Below are positions 32,303 to 43,520 of a DNA stretch of 64,000 nucleotides, in pieces (position 1 is the stretch's first letter; each line of letters starts with the position of its first letter). The notes beneath the pieces are model-generated. The model did no database searches. It saw nothing but the letters and a program-made list of their open reading frames with translations, and was not told the DNA's origin. Where the stretch lies: the NCBI GenBank assembly GCA_020746835.1, contig JAGPNK010000010.1, positions 1,302,001-1,366,000 of the forward strand, given 5' to 3'. The translations under genes were made by a program, and so were the position numbers. Source of the DNA: Stachybotrys elegans. Its lineage: Eukaryota > Ascomycota > Sordariomycetes > Hypocreales > Stachybotryaceae.

Positions 32303-33719
32303 ATGGCCGCCTCTTTCTTCGGCACGGCGGCTCGAATCCCGCCAGATGCAATCTTCGCTTTGACCGCCGCATACCTCGGAGATGAATCGTCCAACAAGGT
32401 CAACCTGGGACAAGGCGCCTACAGAGACGAGCATGGGAAGCCTTGGGTATTGCCTACCGTGGCAAAGGCCCGCCAAGAGATGGAGAAGGAGGGGGTTCTT
32501 CACGAGTATCTCCCCATATCGGGGCTCAAGGAATTTCGAGACGCCACTGCTAAGCTTGTCGTCGGAAGTGAAGCATACGGGGGAAAGGCAGAAAAGGTGA
32601 GTGGCTTTTGTGTGAGATGTGTCTCGAATACATCGCTGAAAATCCTCCATAGCTTGTGACATGTCAGAGCATCTCCGGCACCGGCTCCCTGCATGCCATC
32701 GCTCAGCTGATAGCACGATGTCATCCACAAAAGCCCAAGGTTCTCATCCCAGAGCCGACATGGTCAAATCATTTCCAGGTCTTCGGCTCCCTTGGCTTTG
32801 TCTGTCAGGGATTCCGTTACTACGACTCGGAAAGCAAAACGCTGGACATGCAGTCGTACATCCAGGCTCTGAAGTCGGCAGAAGAAGGCTCGGTCCTCAT
32901 TCTGCATACTTGTGCCCATAACCCAACAGGATGCGATCCATCTGAGGAAGACTGGCACCACCTAGCCCAGATCATTCGCGACAAACGTCTTTTCCCCATC
33001 TTTGACTCAGCATATCTTGGCTTCAACTCGGGATCTATCGACAAGGATGCTTTTGCCATCAGATATTTCATCAATGAATTGAACCTGGAAGCAGCAGTTT
33101 GCATCTCGTATGCGAAGAACATGGGGCTTTATGGTGCGCAATTGATGGTTGCACGCCAATGCGTGAGTTGACTGACACAGGTATAGGCGAGCGAGTTGGA
33201 TGCTTGGTTGTGCACACATCGTCGGCCGAGGTTGCGGCAAATACTGCCTCAAACTTGGAGCAGCTACAACGGTCTGAGATTTCCAATCCTCCGGCTTATG
33301 GAGCCAAGATTGCCAGCACAATCCTGAACAGCCCCGAGCTACGGAAATCGTGGGACCAAGATCTGGTGACAATGAGCTCTCGAATTAAGGAGATGAGGCA
33401 GGCCCTGTACGACAATTTGATCAAACAAGGTAGGCTCGAGTAAATTTATTATTAACATGAATGCTGACAAGATAATAGACGCCCCTGGGACTTGGGACCA
33501 TGTGACGCGCCAGTCAGGAATGTTTGGATTTCTAGGTCTGTCGCCGAGCGTCGTCCAAGAACTCAAAGGTTAGTTTTATCCTTTTACTCGTAGCAAGACT
33601 GACTCCCGGCAGAAAAGCATCATATTTACATGTCGGAGAACTCCCGAATCTCGGTTGCTGGATTGAATGACTCTAATGTCGCATATGTCGCTGAGGCGAT
33701 TGCGAAATGTCTGCAGTGA
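32303..33719 (+). CDS. Aspartate-aminotransferase-like class I PLP enzyme
   Basis: Five exons: 32303-32596, 32668-33133, 33187-33429, 33479-33568 and 33613-33719, giving 399 aa, the usual length. Family marks include VNLGQGAYRDEHGKPWVLP, EYLPISGLKEF, SISGTGSLHA, the CAHNPTGCDPSEEDW block, FDSAYLGFNSG and ISYAKNMGLYGERVG, with PLP-binding Lys248 just before the third intron. The C terminus (ISVAGLNDSNVAYVAEAI) is intact. It should interconvert aspartate/2-oxoglutarate with oxaloacetate/glutamate, or an aromatic variant. The DSAYLGF and PEPTWSNHF variants differ from housekeeping AATs, suggesting a paralogue. An upstream in-frame TTG at 32249 is not credible; no mitochondrial presequence is seen, so cytosolic. 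Confidence 0.9.
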
Positions 33720-34290
33720 AGCTGAACTGGCTAGCTGGCAAGGTCACCACCTGAGGAGTTTAGGAGACAATGACTTTACGATCGTTGACGAAATAGAAGT
33801 AGTGGATTTGTGTGGGATGTTTGGACCCCTGTCAGATCTCCCTACACAAATCAAGCATAAATGGATGACTTGACCACGGATCAACATGTTCCACGACCAC
33901 GAAGGCCGCGTAACAGCCCAGCATCCCAACGTGGGGTGAATTGTCATACTGACCCGTGCAACAACAGCCGGTACAAAGCCAAGACTGAGCTGTCTGCGGG
34001 GTTTGAAGCGGTATCAGAACTATGCCAAATACGTAGTCGCGGAAGGGTTCCTGGAGGAAACTCGCTCAAATGTGCGCTGCCCGATCCGGTATCTGGACAC
34101 AGAGGCATCTTCGGCAGGACAATTACCCAGTGGCACCTAGTTTCCACCACACTATAGATAAGAGCTCAAACAGACCTAAAAGCGGTCCTGGGTAGCGACA
34201 TCTGCACTACACCACAAAAGGACTTTCACAGGAGGTCGGACCAACGTACCGATAGACGATTGAGCAATCATAAACAGCCAGCTCGCCATA
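33720..34290. other. Intergenic
   Basis: Nothing recognised beyond chance frames; promoter of the methyltransferase at the right end. Confidence 0.4.
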
Positions 34291-35151
34291 ATGGCCTCGA
34301 CTACGTCAAAGGAGGAGATCAAGTACCACATTGGGTTCAAAAAGGAGACTATCAAGCTGTTTGAGCTGCGCAATGTGACGACGTGCCTTCAGTACCTGCT
34401 GCCAACCCTGAAGGCCCTGCCACCTAACTTTACCTTGCTGGATGTCGGCTGCGGCCCGGGTAGCATTACCATGGACCTGGCTCGACACTTCCCCCAGGCC
34501 AAGATCATCGGAATGGACCAGGATAGCGGCGTGATTGAGCGTAATCGAGAATGCATCGATGACCTGGCCCCGGGGACCAGGGTCGAATTCCGCGCAGGCA
34601 ACATTCTAGAACCTGAGACTTTCCTCACGCCCGAGGAGATTGGGTCATTTGACGTCGTTCACGAGCATACGACCCTCATCTGCATACCCAACAACACAGC
34701 TGTGCTCAAGCAGATGAAACATCTGGCCAAGCCGGGCGGCATTGTAGCATGCCGAGACTCCGACACAAACTCACAGGTCCTCTGGCCCGCGTGCCCGGAG
34801 AACGCAGAGCTCCAGGAGCGCATCTACAACATGAACGGGCTAGATACGCAGACGGGTCGGAAGCTCGTGGGCAAGGCGCTCGAGGTGGGCTTCCGCCGGG
34901 ACCAGATTACCGCCTCGGCCAGCGTCTTGACCAACATCACGGCACCGGAGAGGCAGGTGTACGCGGGCTCCATGCTGGATATGCTGGCGGATGAGAAGTC
35001 GGGGTACCGGGTGGCAACGGCAAAGTTTGGATACACGGACGAGCAAGTGGAGGTCCTGAGACAAAACATGCAGAGATTCATCGACGCAGACGATGGGTGG
35101 AGACTACTTATCTGTACCGAGATCATCTGCAAGCTCGATGAGGCCAAATAG
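34291..35151 (+). CDS. Class I SAM-dependent methyltransferase
   Basis: Single exon, 286 aa. The SAM-binding motif LLDVGCGPGSIT is at residues 49-60, followed by KIIGMDQDSGVIERN (acidic residue at the end of beta 2), VEFRAGNILE and FDVVHEHTTLICIPN, then LKQMKHLAKPGGIVACRDSD. This is the UbiE/COQ5-like Methyltransf_11/25 pattern. The start sits after CCATA at ATGGCC. It lies head-to-tail with the aminotransferase and may act on a small metabolite of the same pathway; substrate unknown. Confidence 0.9.
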   Translation: MASTTSKEEIKYHIGFKKETIKLFELRNVTTCLQYLLPTLKALPPNFTLLDVGCGPGSITMDLARHFPQAKIIGMDQDSGVIERNRECIDDLAPGTRVEFRAGNILEPETFLTPEEIGSFDVVHEHTTLICIPNNTAVLKQMKHLAKPGGIVACRDSDTNSQVLWPACPENAELQERIYNMNGLDTQTGRKLVGKALEVGFRRDQITASASVLTNITAPERQVYAGSMLDMLADEKSGYRVATAKFGYTDEQVEVLRQNMQRFIDADDGWRLLICTEIICKLDEAK

Positions 35152-35499
35152 ATCCGGGTGTCAGATTCTAGCATGCAGCCAGGGTGTTTTGCCAAGATCC
35201 AGGATTGCAGTGCAGAACGGGTAGCCCTCAGGCTGCGGCTGATGGTGCACAGCCTCGGGGGATGGTGAGGGGAGGTACTAGGAGGTGTGTATGTAGTATC
35301 AAGATACTAGATCTCGGTTTGCACGAATTACAGACTATAACGAAAACCGGAGCTGCTGTTTTTCAAGCACTTGATGTTAGAAAATCTACTGGTAATACAT
35401 CTGTCTCACTTTTTGGCAAACTTTCATGTGGCCCAGTGGCGCTTTTGTTTGCATAATTCTTTTTCCCTTTCCAAAGACAACGAGAATACAGCAAATGAA
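35152..35499. other. Short convergent intergenic
   Basis: No gene; 3' flanks of the methyltransferase and of the unknown protein at 35500-36306. Confidence 0.4.
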
Positions 35500-36306
35500 C
35501 TATTGGCGAGGGGGGAAGACAAAAGCGCCATTGATGAGATCCTTGCGAGCCTGTAGAGCGTTGTTGATAATCTCGGTCGTGATGTGCTGCCTTTCAATCT
35601 CGATGTGTGAGTCCTCCACGCCGTCCCCGTACCATACCGTGGCCCGCACCTCGATTCCGTCGTGCTCTTGGCCGTACTCCTCGCCAGGAACATCGCGAGC
35701 TGCGATGTGCAGCACACCAAACGTCGTTCCATCCTTCAGCACCTTGGGCCCTGCGACCTGGAAGGGAAAGTCGGGCAGTCGGCGGATGAAAGGAAACTTC
35801 TCGTAGTCGGGAAGACCAAGGCCAGGCACGTCGAACAGTGTGATGACACCGCCCCAACCTTCGAGGATCTCGGCCTCGAGCACTCCAGGAGAGACCTCGA
35901 TGGTCCGCTTGAAGTAGTGCTCAGGGTTGGCAAGCGCGTTGGCTGCGTCCCACAGAGGAGTCCTCATCCAGTAGGCATAGGCCGCCGCCGTGAGGTTTGG
36001 CAGGAAGGCGATGGCATTGCCGTCCGTAGGGACCCAAGAGCCCGTGGACCTATCGATGACATCGTGCCAGTAGGCATCGGCTGCGGCAATCTCGTCGGAC
36101 AACAGGCTGAGCATGTCATCGGGGCTCAGGTTGTTGCGGAACGCAGCGAGAGCCTGCTGAGCACCGTACCATTCGTAGTTGATCTTGGGCTGGAGATCCG
36201 TGGGACCAGACTTGACGAAGTCGAAACCCTCGAATGTCTCCGAGAAGGTATGGCCACAGGCGACGCCGGCAGCGAGGGCGGTCGAGACGGCTTGGGAGAC
36301 GTACAT
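35500..36306 (-). CDS. Unrecognised 268-aa protein
   Basis: Single exon, GC-rich coding bias and a clean frame with no internal stop, so real. The N terminus (MYVSQAVSTALAAGVACG) is mildly hydrophobic but lacks a strong signal-peptide core. The rest is globular with many aromatic residues (YEWYGAQQALAAF, YAYWMRTPLWDAANAL, EGWGGVITLFDVPG, HIEIERQHITTEIIN). No family recognised. Its convergence with the methyltransferase hints at membership in the same accessory cluster, but this is only proximity. Confidence 0.75.
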   Translation of the reverse strand: MYVSQAVSTALAAGVACGHTFSETFEGFDFVKSGPTDLQPKINYEWYGAQQALAAFRNNLSPDDMLSLLSDEIAAADAYWHDVIDRSTGSWVPTDGNAIAFLPNLTAAAYAYWMRTPLWDAANALANPEHYFKRTIEVSPGVLEAEILEGWGGVITLFDVPGLGLPDYEKFPFIRRLPDFPFQVAGPKVLKDGTTFGVLHIAARDVPGEEYGQEHDGIEVRATVWYGDGVEDSHIEIERQHITTEIINNALQARKDLINGAFVFPPRQ

Positions 36307-37444
36307 GTTGGCGGCTTCCGTATCACTGTGTGGATTGGAGTGAGTAGGAAACAGACCTTCTCTGGGGAATGTTCAGCGTCTTTGGACATGGCATGGCTTC
36401 TATAAGTACTCAGATGTGTAATTGGATGCTAGTCAATACTTACATATACGAAGAAATACGTCGTGCTCGTCTCTCCATCATTCTTTTTTTATTACTCTCC
36501 GCGAATCGTAATACAGCGAATCAGCGCACAGCTCGCGGACTAGGGGGATTGCAAAGGAATATTCTTCATTCCTCTCAAGGCCCACCGCAAAGCAACGACA
36601 TGGGTCCTTGTCCTTCCATTGCTGAATAGAGAATGAACCAAGGAACACCCATGAAGATAATGCGTCGACACGCTCGGAGTTTCCGTCGGTTTGGTGGAAT
36701 CCTAGGGCCATGGCAGCAAGGCGTTCTGGGGAACTTGCCGCGGTGGGGATTGTGATTGGCATTTAGTTCCTCATTGTCTGGCCAAGTCGACGTGCCGCTA
36801 TTCAAGATCCTCCAATTTACTTAGCTCCATTTCAATGGATCCATGATCCATACATAGACTTGATTTTATTCCCTATCCACAATTTAAACGAGCGAAGAGC
36901 GAGGGCGTAGAGTGCTAGTGCAATGCTACGTAGCATAAGTGAATCCAACAAAGAGGATGAGCGGATACCAGAGTCTTGATCCTGAGGAAAGGGTTCTACG
37001 ACCAGTTCTGCGCCGGCGAGTCGTAGCGGGAGATCTTTGTCGTCTTCGTCGTCTTCATCGTCTTCATCGTCGCTATCGTCGACATGCTAAGCGTACACAC
37101 GCATGATATCTGTATGACCGCTAGTTGAAGAGATCATATTTCATGGACCCAGACAAGCTTAAGAAGCGACCAGTTGATAGTGTCATATATATGTTTCATT
37201 ATCTGCTGGTGATGCTCCAACGTCTCCTGGCTGGGCAGCATTGTATATTCGTAATCAGCATAACACTTGCGAGCCAGTGTCATTATGGAGCCAAAAATAT
37301 GGGCGAGATCGATTGTCTGATATTATGTGTGTTGGGTTAAGCGGCTCCAGAACCCTTCTCATGCCCTCAGGACAAGGATAACGTGAAAATCATGAGAGGG
37401 TGTAAATTGCATACCTCAAACCATACCGCATCTACCCGAGCAGC
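36307..37444. other. Intergenic with a GTCTTC microsatellite
   Basis: No supported gene in 1.1 kb. A (GTCTTC/GTC)n simple repeat lies at about 37036-37082. The right end is the 3' flank of proline dehydrogenase. Confidence 0.5.
37036..37082. repeat. GTCTTC/ATCGTC microsatellite
   Basis: Runs of GTCGTCTTC and ATCGTCTTC units, imperfect, about 47 bp, in non-coding sequence. Confidence 0.75.
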
Positions 37445-38988
37445 CTATGCGGTAAATACACCCTTGAATCTTCTCCAGCACTCCGCCTTGACCGCCCTAT
37501 GCTCGTCCTTAGTCCTCAGAACCGCATCTCTATTCTCAACTGCTCTCCGGAGAAGATAAGCCAAGCATTCACCCAGGGTTCCCCACGTCGAGCACTTGTA
37601 GACTTCTGGGCCATCATCTTCCGGCTTCTTCTCCTGTAGGAGGGAGAAGCTAACCTCGTCCGACATCCCGTGGAGCTGTGCATACGCAACAGGAACAGTG
37701 GGGAGGCCGTCAACCGTTCGTTGGAAATGCAAACGCTGTGCGGCAATGACGCTGGCTCGGTTGTGTGTCGCTAGAAGGAGGTTCAGAGAGGGGAAAGGTC
37801 GAGCGCCAGCAGCCTTGCTACCGAATTCGCCCAACTCTTGACGTAAAGCACTCTGGGAGATGGCGTTGTAGGCATTGTCTGTATCCTCCTTCGTATCATG
37901 AATGAGGCTTCTCGTCTCGGAGAGGATATACGCGCCCCTCACGAGTTTCAATCCAAGTGTGAAGCCCTCCTTGCTGGCCCGCTCCATGTGCCCAAGGATA
38001 TTGTTTGTGGTGTTCTTCAAATATGCCTGGTACGTGTTGTAGATGACGGCGGTTCCATTGCGGTTGAACTTGCTCATCATCTCAATGGCGACATCATCGA
38101 TGCCCTTCTGAAAATATTGCGACTCTGCATCGATGATGACTCTGACATTTCGGTTTGCGCAGGATTCCAGGATCTCATTCAGGGCGTCCTTCATTCGTTT
38201 CGGCAGTTCTTCTCGGGCCGCAAGGGCTGTTGATACGCCGATGCCGGCGCCTGTGAGCCTGTAAACAAGTCAGTTTTGCCGAGTTACGCAAGGGTGGTCA
38301 TTCCATACTTGATGGCAAGGATATCCCCCTCCCCGACCATGCTGCCTGTCGCAAGCGTTCCCTTCTTCCAGTTTTCGACGTCTTGGTCGAAAGCATCCTT
38401 CACCTCTACAGCTGCTACACCCTGCGCGACACCATCCTGGTTCTTCTTCTCCATCGCCTTGGCATAGTGGTCAAACAAGGTTTCCTTTGCATAGGTGAGG
38501 ATGAAGCCCCGGAAGCCGAGATCCTTGAACCTCTGCACACATGCCTTTGTCTCCCGCTCCGACTCGCCGGCGCAGAACTGGTCGTAGAACCCTTTCCTCA
38601 GGATCGCATGCAGAATAGGATTGCGGTCCACGTTGAGGAGGAAGCTCCTCCCTGGTTTGGAAAGGAATGATAAGAAGGAAAGCGTCGGGATGAGGAGGAA
38701 GCGGTTTGAGGAGATGGTGGAGACGAGAAGTGAGCGCAGCAGCATGCCCGTTGGCATGACTGAAAACGGAAAACCCGGCAGAGCTGTGCGAGTTTTGCCC
38801 AGTGTGGGTGTTGCCGGGCTGCCTTCGACTAATGGCGTTTCTATCGGCTTCGCCAGCGTTGACCGATGGGCTTTGTGCAGAGCGCGGCGTTGTTCATTTG
38901 TTGTCCATCTCAGGATGTCTGCGGCGGTTCGCGTCGGCCGAACATGGCTCGCTCCAGATAGGCGGACTGAAAGTCCAGCTATGACCAT
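37445..38988 (-). CDS. PUT1: Proline dehydrogenase (proline oxidase), mitochondrial
   Basis: Two exons: 38988-38309 and 38258-37445, with a 50-nt intron (GTATGG..TTTACAG), giving 497 aa from the ATG at 38988. The first ~60 residues are rich in Arg/Ser/Ala and lack acids (SVRLSGASHVRPTRTAADI), as mitochondrial presequences do. Family marks: LKLTGAGIGVSTAL across the intron, VIIDAESQYFQKGIDD, GTAVIYNTYQAYLKNT, GLKLVRGAYILSE with HDTKEDTDNAYN, NLLLATHNRASV, AYAQLHGMSDEVSFSL and YLLRRAVENRDAV. It oxidises proline to pyrroline-5-carboxylate with FAD in proline catabolism. The frame opens 53 codons upstream of 38988, so a longer start is possible. The symbol is the yeast name, by function. No pathway partner is next to it. 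Confidence 0.93.
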
Positions 38989-40075
38989 TGTGAATAAAAA
39001 TTGTTGTGGTAATATGTGTTCAAGACTTCGTGACCAAGAAACAAGATGTAAGGAGACTTTCATAGGCAACGCCTCGGTCGTTGATGGCCCGCTGCCCAAG
39101 AAGACGGCGTTGGGCAGGTGGATGGGAGGACCATGATGGCGATCCAACGCCGGATAACAACTCTCCCATGTCTATCTCCGTATCTCTCTCCCCACCTTGT
39201 CTCCTCACCTGCCAGCCAATAAAGGTGTGGTGTGGAGGCGGACGCTACGCGCAGCCACCAGAACAAGAAGGACGGGTGTCGCTAGCGAGCTAGGGCTACG
39301 GCGAGAACGGCATGGTCGCCGTGCGACAAAGGCACCTTTGACCATTAGCTTATCATGTGTTGGATATCTGGCGGCAAACGGTTGGCTCGGACATGCAGAC
39401 CTGCAGCCTGTGCATCCACCTTGATAAAGCAGCTCCAATCATGAGGCGTGCAGGGCTGTTTGTAGGAATGCGTGGATACAAAGGATACAATAATGGCGAT
39501 AGGTTTGGTGTTAGGGCTCGCATCTGCCCATTATTATCTCTTGGGCCAGACAATTGTTTCCACGGGCTTCAAGCCGAGCCCTCCATCCTCCTGCGTTTGC
39601 CCAGCAAGCGACACCCGTATTGCGTATTGTGCGATGTCGGAGGTGATGACCATCTCCAACTCACCCCGGCCTGTCATGCGCGGTATATGCCAAGTCTAAG
39701 CCAGCGGGGTTATAGGACTTGATCAAGTGAAACACTGTTTGGCGTTTGTCGTAAATATTTACAAGTCTTCATAGTATGTTGACAGATACAAGCCTCGTTC
39801 TGCCCCGCATCTTATCTCTGTCACGGACTCTTTCTTGTTTCCCCGCTCGCTTGAATGTGGGGTGAAGCTTGGGTCTTGGGAGTCTTGTGTAGCAGAAAGT
39901 CCGTCTCGAGCTTGACAAGTTGGAAGCTCGACGGATTATTAAGGGATATATATTCTGGGTTGGGGAAACGTCAAAACCACCAGCCGATTACATTGTGTTT
40001 CATTCTTACTACATCCCTTCTAGCAGGCATCGCACACCTCGTGCGACGGAGCACCCAGCAAAAAATCCCCCGTCA
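38989..40075. other. Intergenic
   Basis: Promoter of proline dehydrogenase and 3' flank of the F-box-like gene. Chance frames only. Confidence 0.4.
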
Positions 40076-41443
40076 TTACTCCCAGAACCGAGCCATATTG
40101 ACTGGAAACCCTCCTTCAAGTTGAAAAGGTAACGGAGATCCGACATGTGTTTCTGGTTCAGTTTCAGTGTATCCTTCCCTCAATGCCTCCAGCCAATTCT
40201 TGTTGTGCCATTTCTGTGAACGACGAAGCTTCCTGGTTTGGGTGGGAAAGTTGAACCAATCGATATCATACACTGTCGTCCGGTAGTATTCCCTATCCTC
40301 ATCCGAAGATGGTATATGTGGTTCTGCTCTAGACGATGGGTAGAATCGCGAGTCGTCAAAAAATACCCACGCCCGTTGACAGCGGATATGGCGACTCGAA
40401 CCTGAGTCAATTGTGTGTCCCATATAATATGGACTACGAGCATAACCTACGCCTTCCAAGTCTCTCAGCCAATCCTCTAAATAGACCAGCTTGGGTCGCT
40501 CAGGGGCAGTAGACCGGAGAAACTTGGCGACAGGGTCAAAGCCAAGCATTGTGAGATGAAAGATAGTGCCTTTTATTCCCAGTTCCGAAGCATAATTTTG
40601 GGCGTTGATGTAGAGGTTGTCCGGATAGATCAGGCCTTTTGGAACCGAATTAAATGGGCCAGTCGGAGTATCCGGTAGCCAGGCGTCGCTCCACTGGGCG
40701 AACATGGACCCGTAGAGAGACTGGAGATACCATTTGACGCAGTATAGAGACTCTTGCTCTATAAACCTCCCCTTGCAGTATTCCCTCTTTGATTCCATAA
40801 GGTCATGGAATAAACCTTGTGGAAGATAGGGGAAGTCGCGCTGAGCTGGGGTAGGATCCTCTAACCCTCTGGCACAGACTTCCTTGCAGATGAGCTCGTA
40901 TCGCAGAAAAGCTCGCAGAAGCCGCTCTCGTTCGCTTCTTGTAAGGGAATCTGAGTCGAATCTGGAGCAGACTTTCTGGCCCTTGAACCATAAATCATGT
41001 CCTTGGTCAGTGGGTAGTAATGGAGAGATACAGAGGTACTCCCGCGGTGGGAATTCTGCAGTAGCCTTGGTAAGGTAATCTTCGATGAATAATAGAAGTC
41101 GGCCATGTACTTTGCATATTTGGTAGAGAAGCTTATTGTCCTCACATGGGAGTTTGAAAGGATTGGGGAACTGTTGGTCCGCCCACAGCGCCATATGGTC
41201 TTGGACCAGAGATGTATAGGAACCGGAAGAGTTCCAAGACGGAAACTTAATGATGGCCACAGCATCCTGCACCATGTTCTCGTCGAGTTCTAGAGTTCTG
41301 CGGTGGATGTAAACTTTCGATGCATTGTACTGGCGAAGCATAGCTGGCGATGCTTGGATTAGCTGCCAAATATGGCGCGCAGACCTGAACAGAACCAAAA
41401 TCTGCAAGCGGATCTCTGGGGGCAGTGTCTCGAATAGATCCAT
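40076..41443 (-). CDS. F-box-like protein
   Basis: 455 aa from the ATG at 41443. Residues 1-40 (MDLFETLPPEIRLQILVLFR, then SPAMLRQYNASKVYIHRR) match the start of fungal F-box/F-box-like proteins, where LP.E.. L.IL.. binds Skp1. No LRR or WD40 is seen; the rest is typical of large fungal families of unknown F-box proteins (WFKGQKVCSRFDSDSL, KGLIYPDNLYINAQNY, PTQTRKLRRSQKWHNKNWLEALREGY in two pieces). The frame continues 103 codons further upstream to 41752, but the F-box sits at this Met. SCF substrate recognition is inferred from the family. Single exon as read; AT-rich relative to the conserved genes. Confidence 0.75.
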   Translation of the reverse strand: MDLFETLPPEIRLQILVLFRSARHIWQLIQASPAMLRQYNASKVYIHRRTLELDENMVQDAVAIIKFPSWNSSGSYTSLVQDHMALWADQQFPNPFKLPCEDNKLLYQICKVHGRLLLFIEDYLTKATAEFPPREYLCISPLLPTDQGHDLWFKGQKVCSRFDSDSLTRSERERLLRAFLRYELICKEVCARGLEDPTPAQRDFPYLPQGLFHDLMESKREYCKGRFIEQESLYCVKWYLQSLYGSMFAQWSDAWLPDTPTGPFNSVPKGLIYPDNLYINAQNYASELGIKGTIFHLTMLGFDPVAKFLRSTAPERPKLVYLEDWLRDLEGVGYARSPYYMGHTIDSGSSRHIRCQRAWVFFDDSRFYPSSRAEPHIPSSDEDREYYRTTVYDIDWFNFPTQTRKLRRSQKWHNKNWLEALREGYTETEPETHVGSPLPFQLEGGFPVNMARFWE

Positions 41444-42015
41444 CTCGGTAAGTTGCTTCCCTTTCGTTTTGATTGTGACTGGCCGGGAGGTGGTGAACTT
41501 TATGCTGGGCGGGATCTCAGTCAAATTTTCGTTGGCAATGAACTTAACTGCTGTAATTTGATCGTGGATGGGAGGCTTCGGGCTCGAATACTTATCAGGA
41601 AGCTGAATAGTGAATGCTCCTATGAATGCAGTGTTGACGAGACCAAGTTCATGGCTGAGATCTTGATGGGCTTGATGCACTTTATAACCACAGGCTAATA
41701 AGGTTGCCACGTAAGCTTTATTCAAGCAACGACGACGAACTCTAATTAACACGTGGGTTTCTGAGCGACATAAGTGGAATGTGAGTCAGATGCTGGCATT
41801 GCCAAAACAAGTTCACCGGTATAAGGCCACCCAAGCCTAATTTGAAGCTATCATGGGCTCGCTGTTCCTAACCGTACGATGGGAATCCATTGAGCAAAGG
41901 GCTCCATCAATTTTTCCTGCAATGGCACATGATCCAAGTCGATAATACACAAGAGTAGCTATCCCCAAGTGACTGTTGACCCGAAAACCGAAAGAACCAG
42001 TAGAGGCATTCTCCT
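41444..42015. other. Intergenic
   Basis: Includes the open extension of the F-box frame (to 41752), which has no recognised domain. Otherwise nothing seen. Confidence 0.4.
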
Positions 42016-42609
42016 TCAAGTATTCGGCTCCCAACCCGGCTCCGCGAGCTCAAAACCTTCCTCAGTGAAAGCTGGCGCGACTGGAAAGCAATCTCGTCAG
42101 CCTCAAAGCATGCATACGCAAGAATCACACTTACCAGTTGTCCCAACCAGCGTCCATTCCCCATGACTCTGCGCTTGCTGCCACTCAAACGGCTCAACCA
42201 CCACCTGCGGCGTCTTGTCATAGAAGACATCGGACCCGAGAACCTTCTCCCTAGTCGGCGTTCCATTGTCGAATGACAGGAACAGGCTGAGAGGCGCTCC
42301 GGCGTAGTAATGCCATACCTCGGCTGCGTCGAGTCGGTGCCAGCGCGACCGGCCCGCTGAGCCCTCAAGCAGGTAGTAGATTGCCGAGCTCACGGAGCGG
42401 TTATCGTACTGCGCCTCATCTCGGAATGACTCTGCATAATAGCCGCCTTCGATATTGGGGATCAGACCCATTTTGTCGATGACATCCTGTGCGGTGCAGT
42501 GCTCAAGGCTGATGGGAGCGGCGCTGCCAGAAACTACCGTGTCCTGCCCGAGAGCACATCTCACCAACAGGAGTATTGCGACGCACGGCAAGATATACTT
42601 GAAGTCCAT
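42016..42609 (-). CDS. Secreted cupin-fold protein (DUF985-like)
   Basis: Two exons: 42609-42135 and 42080-42016, giving 179 aa. A signal peptide (MDFKYILPCVAILLLVRCALG, listed as a run of 21 in the protein, here only its first 20 count) is followed by the DUF985 pattern: DVIDKMGLIPNIEGGYYAES, SSAIYYLLEG, SRWHRLDAAEVWHYYAGAPL, and after the intron APAFTEEGFELAEPG. The Met at 42609 was chosen because it begins the hydrophobic core; another Met lies upstream. The intron is 54 nt (GTAAGTG..TTTCCAG). Bacterial and fungal homologues are usually cytosolic, so a secreted version is noteworthy. The ligand is unknown. Confidence 0.85.
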
Positions 42610-43520
42610 TATAAAGACGAATCCAAAAGCACGAATAATGCGCGTCAGCACTCAGACATTGAGCGTTGAAATACAGGAAGACACGTTTTCTCTCTTGGGT
42701 GTGTACCAAGACAGATGCTGACAAGGGCGTACTAGAACATCTGGGGTCGGGAAAGCGAATACGAGCGGCAGAATGCCGAAAGGAAGTGCGGAATGGATAA
42801 ATGCATATTAGGTGACTACCTGTCTCAGCCAAAAGTACGGCGGCTCCGTATCGGCTGCGTGACTGAACACTCTCTTGTGCGATTTGGAACAAAATAGATC
42901 CCCATAACGAAGTGAAAGAAAGTAGTATTTATTGTTTTTTATTGTTTTTATTTTTTTTATTTTAAGTTACCTGTTTCCGTGACGTTACGTCGTGGGAACC
43001 ACAGTAGCAGACCGAACATGGAAGCCAGCTTATCAAACACCTCAAGTCCTTGCGCCAAAATGCCCTTGTAGGTCTTGGTCCAATGCTGTGCGATTGTTCG
43101 CGATGCTGATTTGGCCCTGCTTGATCTGTGCCAAGCGGTACAGACAAGCCTGGCTCGTCCACCCGCCTGCCCATATCAGCTATCGTTGCGTTATGGACTG
43201 GGGCACCCGATTGGCGTAAATCGGAATTCAGGTTCAGCTAGCTGCAACCATCGTGCTCAGCGAGATGAACATTTGGACGAAATCATCAATCCATTTAAGG
43301 CTATCTGAGCATCTGCCTCTGCGAGTGCTAGGTACAGGGGTAGGACAAGGACCTATAGCGAAGTGATCTGAGAGTTTTGGCATTTCTAGTAACAAGAAAC
43401 CTTTTCAGAAATATATTGACACTTATTGCCATAGCTGCCCAGCTTCCAACGACCCTGGTGGGGAAAACAACATCTCCAGTCCTTCCTACAACAGATGGCA
43501 ACGCCATTGTGAGCACAACA
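42610..43520. other. Intergenic with an A/T homopolymer-rich patch
   Basis: No supported gene. 42925-42965 is almost pure T/A (TTATTG/TTTTT runs). No terminal repeat seen. Confidence 0.45.

Noticed and set aside
27975..36306. A complete secondary-metabolite cluster
   Set aside because: No PKS, NRPS, terpene cyclase or other core synthase in the window, and two members are broken. Reported only as a possible remnant.
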